Shown here piece after piece: positions 31,794-33,756 of a stretch of DNA of 33,756 nt (position 1 is the first letter of the stretch; every line of letters starts with the position of its first letter). A program made the position numbers and the translations under genes. The notes under the pieces were generated by a model. The model was given only the letters and a program-made list of their open reading frames with translations. It was not told the origin of the DNA and did not search any database. This DNA comes from Candidatus Methanoplasma sp. (GTDB taxonomy: Archaea; Thermoplasmatota; Thermoplasmata; Methanomassiliicoccales; Methanomethylophilaceae). The stretch spans positions 1 to 33,756 of the forward strand of contig JAIRPP010000005.1 of NCBI GenBank assembly GCA_031256955.1, written 5' to 3'.

Positions 31794-32168
31794 ATGAGCA
31801 TGATCCGCATCAGGACCAGGTGCGGGGAGCACCTCGCCGAGCTGGACGGCTCCGCCGCGTCCGACGCGATATGGCTGTCCCTGCCGTACTCGGCGTACTC
31901 CAACATGCTCGGGTGCCAGATCTATTTCGATTCGCCCGTGGACGCGGGCCTCTCGGGGGGAGAGACCGTGTTCGACGCGGGGGACATAGCGTACTGGCCG
32001 GGAGCGCGGGCGCTGTGCATATTCTTCGGCCCCACCCCGCTGAGCGGGGAGGACGGCCGCCCCGTCTCCAGGTACCCCCTGGTAAAGATCGGCAGGGTGG
32101 TCGGCGACTGCTCCTCCATGGAGGGCGCGGGGGACCGCCAGAGGATAACCCTGGAGAGGGCGTTCTGA
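31794..32168 (+). CDS. Cyclophilin-like fold protein (TM1367/DUF3830-type)
   Basis: The 124-residue protein resembles the small bacterial and archaeal cyclophilin-fold family: AELDGSAASDAIWLSLPYS, then GDIAYWPGARALCIFFGPTPLS, the conserved W-P and FFGPTP blocks. Proteins of this type keep the cyclophilin beta barrel, but many lack the catalytic arginine of prolyl isomerases, and none is obvious here, so a binding role is as likely as isomerase activity. It starts 8 bases after the ilvC stop and is probably co-transcribed with it. It converges with the Xaa-Pro peptidase gene, which ends directly next to it. Confidence 0.8.
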   Translation: MSMIRIRTRCGEHLAELDGSAASDAIWLSLPYSAYSNMLGCQIYFDSPVDAGLSGGETVFDAGDIAYWPGARALCIFFGPTPLSGEDGRPVSRYPLVKIGRVVGDCSSMEGAGDRQRITLERAF

Positions 32169-33257
32169 TCAGACGACGGTCAGGGACCTGTCGAAGTCCG
32201 TCAGCCTCTCGAACCCGTCCTCGGTTATGAGGACGGTGTCCTCTATCCTTATCCCGCCTATCCCGGGGAGGTACACCCCGGGCTCCGCCGACACTATGTT
32301 GCCGGCCTCCAGGATCTGCGGCGACCTGGACGACACCGAGATCGCCTGATGGACCTCCATGCCTATCCCGTGCCCGAACGAGTGTATGAAGCGGCCCCCG
32401 AACTCGGAGGAGTCGACGACGTCCCTCGCGGCGATGGCGGCCGCCCTGGCCTCCGCGCCGGCGCGGTACTCCGCCAGGCCGGCCTCCTGCGCCTCCAGCA
32501 CCACCGCGTACGCCCGCTCCAGGATCTCCGGGGGCTTCCCGAAGAACACGGTGCGGGTCATGTCGGAGCAGTACCGCCCGTACTTCGACCCGAAGTCGAA
32601 CAGGGCCACGTCCCCCTTCCCGAGCCTGCCGTCTCCCGGCGCGTAGTGGGGCTGCGACGCGTGCGCGCCGAAGGCGGCGATGGTGTCGAACGCGTTCCCG
32701 GATCCGCCCAGGTCCCTCATCCTGTTGTCCATCCTGGCCGCGACCTCCCTCTCGGTGACCCCCTCCGAGAGCATGCCGGGGATCTCCGCCGCCACCGCGG
32801 ACGATATCCTGCACGCCTTCCGAGTCATCTCGATCTCTTTAGCGTCCTTGACGGACACGGCGCGCGCTATGGCGCGGGACGCGTCGGCGACCTCCGAGAG
32901 GCCCGCCGCGCTCCTGACGCACTCCACGGCGGAATACGGGGCGGAGCCCAGGTTGAAGCCGACCCTCTCGAGGCCTCCGAGCGCCTCCCTTATGAGGGAG
33001 TCCCGCTCGGCGCGGGTCTCGTAGACGTGTATCTCGCCCTTTCCCAGGCGTGCGGACTCCTCCTCCAGCGGGCTGACGATGACGTCCAGGGACCCGTCGC
33101 GCCCGACGACGGCGATAGCCCCCTCGAAAGAGCCCGAATCCTGCTCGGTGAGGTACCAGAACGTGGAATCCAGGAACGGTGCCTCGCCGTTGGCTATGAC
33201 CACGGCGTCCAGCCCTTCCGCATTGGACATGATCCTTTCTGCGCGAGACGCTTGCAT
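32169..33257 (-). CDS. M24-family metallopeptidase, Xaa-Pro aminopeptidase/dipeptidase type
   Basis: The 362-residue protein has the creatinase/prolidase N-domain (GLDAVVIANGEAPF) and the pita-bread catalytic domain. Metal ligands are visible in order: the Asp pair in ALFDFGSKYGRYCSDMTRT, His in HSFGHGIGMEVHQ, and Glu in SAEPGVYLPG and RIEDTVLIT. It should remove N-terminal residues before proline or split Xaa-Pro dipeptides in the cytoplasm. I start it at ATG 33257 (MQASRAERIMSNAEG), because the family begins with this helix; ATG 33230 is an alternative, and the longer frame from 33338 is not conserved. A T-rich TATA-like stretch lies close upstream. Confidence 0.92.
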   Translation of the reverse strand: MQASRAERIMSNAEGLDAVVIANGEAPFLDSTFWYLTEQDSGSFEGAIAVVGRDGSLDVIVSPLEEESARLGKGEIHVYETRAERDSLIREALGGLERVGFNLGSAPYSAVECVRSAAGLSEVADASRAIARAVSVKDAKEIEMTRKACRISSAVAAEIPGMLSEGVTEREVAARMDNRMRDLGGSGNAFDTIAAFGAHASQPHYAPGDGRLGKGDVALFDFGSKYGRYCSDMTRTVFFGKPPEILERAYAVVLEAQEAGLAEYRAGAEARAAAIAARDVVDSSEFGGRFIHSFGHGIGMEVHQAISVSSRSPQILEAGNIVSAEPGVYLPGIGGIRIEDTVLITEDGFERLTDFDRSLTVV

Positions 33258-33507
33258 GCTTTCGCATGATAAAGAGGGATGAAAAAGGTTTGCTCCAGCG
33301 ATCCTCTCCCAATAGCCAAACGCCGCCGGCGTAGCCATGGCGACCGCGGATGGGATCCGCCGCGCGGCGGCGCCCCGGGACGTCCGACGGGGGATGCGGC
33401 GGAGGCGCGTTTTGATAAACCGCGGACATGCATCCGGCGGAGAGGCCGGGGTTCGGAGGATACGGGTTTATAAGTCGGCCGGGCGATGCCGAGGCGAGGC
33501 ATCTGAG
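33258..33507. other. Intergenic region before the last gene
   Basis: It holds the promoter of the M24 peptidase (minus strand), a GCGGAT/ATCCGC hairpin at 33346-33360 resembling one in the ilv spacer, and the TATA box and leader hairpin of the last gene. No gene is evident in it. Confidence 0.5.
33463..33503 (+). promoter_or_regulatory. TATA box and leader hairpin of the last gene
   Basis: GGTTTATAAG at 33463-33472 is a strong archaeal TATA box about 38 bases before the ATG at 33508. Near the expected transcription start, GATGCC (33485-33490) and GGCATC (33498-33503) form a perfect 6-base inverted repeat with a 7-base loop, a possible operator or 5' hairpin. Confidence 0.5.
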
Positions 33508-33756
33508 ATGTTCGAAAAGATCTCGCTGGCCCCCTCCGCTATTCGGGGGGGGGGAGAGGAGCCCTCCAAAATGACCATGCCGGCGTTGGCGCGATCGGCG
33601 CCGTCGCCGTGATCATCATCGCCGCCGTGGCTGTCGCAGGCGCCGCGCTTTTTTTAACGGGCGGGAGCGGCGACGGAAATGGAAATGGAAATGGAAATGG
33701 AAACGGGGGGGGGGGAACGGCTTCTACGCGGGGCCGCCGGGGAATAACGCTACATT
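33508..33756 (+). pseudogene. Start of a membrane protein with Gly-Asn repeat, frame broken at a G10 tract (partial)
   Basis: After the ATG at 33508 (MFEKISLAPSAIRGGG) the frame runs to a stop at 33612. One frame over, starting beyond the G10 run at 33545-33554, the sequence encodes a clear hydrophobic helix (VGAIGAVAVIIIAAVAVAG) followed by TGGSGDGNGNGN, a linker from five copies of a GGAAAT/C hexamer. One added G in the tract would join the two parts into a single membrane-anchored protein. This may be phase variation by slippage, or a sequence error near a contig end. A G11 run at 33705-33715 follows. The family is not recognisable. Confidence 0.45.

Noticed and set aside
33258-33338. Longer M24 peptidase start at 33338
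   Set aside because: The added 27 residues are not like the family N-terminus and cover the promoter-like region.
1-33756. CRISPR array, insertion sequence, integrase or prophage genes
   Set aside because: No regularly spaced 25-40 base repeats, transposase or integrase motifs or phage structural genes were found; the window looks like stable chromosome with one accessory operon.

Overview
The window is high-GC archaeal chromosome, most likely from a Thermoplasmata/Methanomassiliicoccales-type euryarchaeon. That placement is an inference. It rests on the archaeal ribosomal-protein/RpoN cluster (eL18-uL13-uS9-RpoN), TATA boxes about 25-30 bases ahead of many starts (several transcripts look leaderless), GGTGAT-type Shine-Dalgarno sites, a type II archaeal GAPDH, Sel1- and InlB-type repeat proteins common in gut lineages of that group, and a complete absence of TAG stops among 36 gene ends (31 TGA, 5 TAA). 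The last point fits organisms that read amber as pyrrolysine. No methanogenesis marker lies in the window.

Layout. Bases 1-2120: a partial zinc-ribbon gene, an AT-rich spacer with phased GTTAAG/GTTAAC repeats, tRNA-Pro(GGG), and the eL18-uL13-uS9-RpoN operon. Bases 2130-4454: a 774-residue Sel1-repeat protein. Bases 4589-6174: an endonuclease IV-like TIM barrel translationally coupled to an HxlB-like sugar-phosphate isomerase.

Bases 6178-8054 hold the most interesting locus. It is a compact four-gene operon encoding an E1-like activating enzyme, a 79-residue ubiquitin-like protein ending in an exposed Gly-Gly, an E2 conjugating enzyme with an intact HPN motif and catalytic Cys, and a JAB/MPN-fold protein whose metal-binding HxH is replaced by RSV. 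It resembles a minimal eukaryote-like ubiquitin conjugation cascade without a recognisable E3 and with a pseudo-JAMM partner. A zinc-ribbon membrane protein is divergently transcribed from the same short promoter region.

Bases 8390-12015: a DUF2798-like membrane protein, dihydropteroate synthase, and an unusual fusion of a LarA (nickel hydroxy-acid racemase) domain to a GlcF/HdrD-type iron-sulphur module. Bases 12096-17505: a solitary m5C methyltransferase, ThiL, AmrS-like radical SAM enzyme, an A24 prepilin peptidase and an MscS channel. Bases 17621-24331: an Lrp regulator followed by a tightly overlapping lysine operon dapA-dapB-lysC-lysA-dapF-dapL (the LL-diaminopimelate aminotransferase route). 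Bases 24335-26589: gap-pgk. Bases 26699-28832: an InlB-repeat membrane protein, MsrA-MsrB fusion and nitroreductase. Bases 28957-32168: divergent ilvB and ilvC separated by tandem GC-rich hairpins, then a cyclophilin-like protein. Bases 32169-33257: an M24 Xaa-Pro-type peptidase. Bases 33508-33756: the start of a membrane protein with a Gly-Asn repeat and a G10 tract that breaks its frame.
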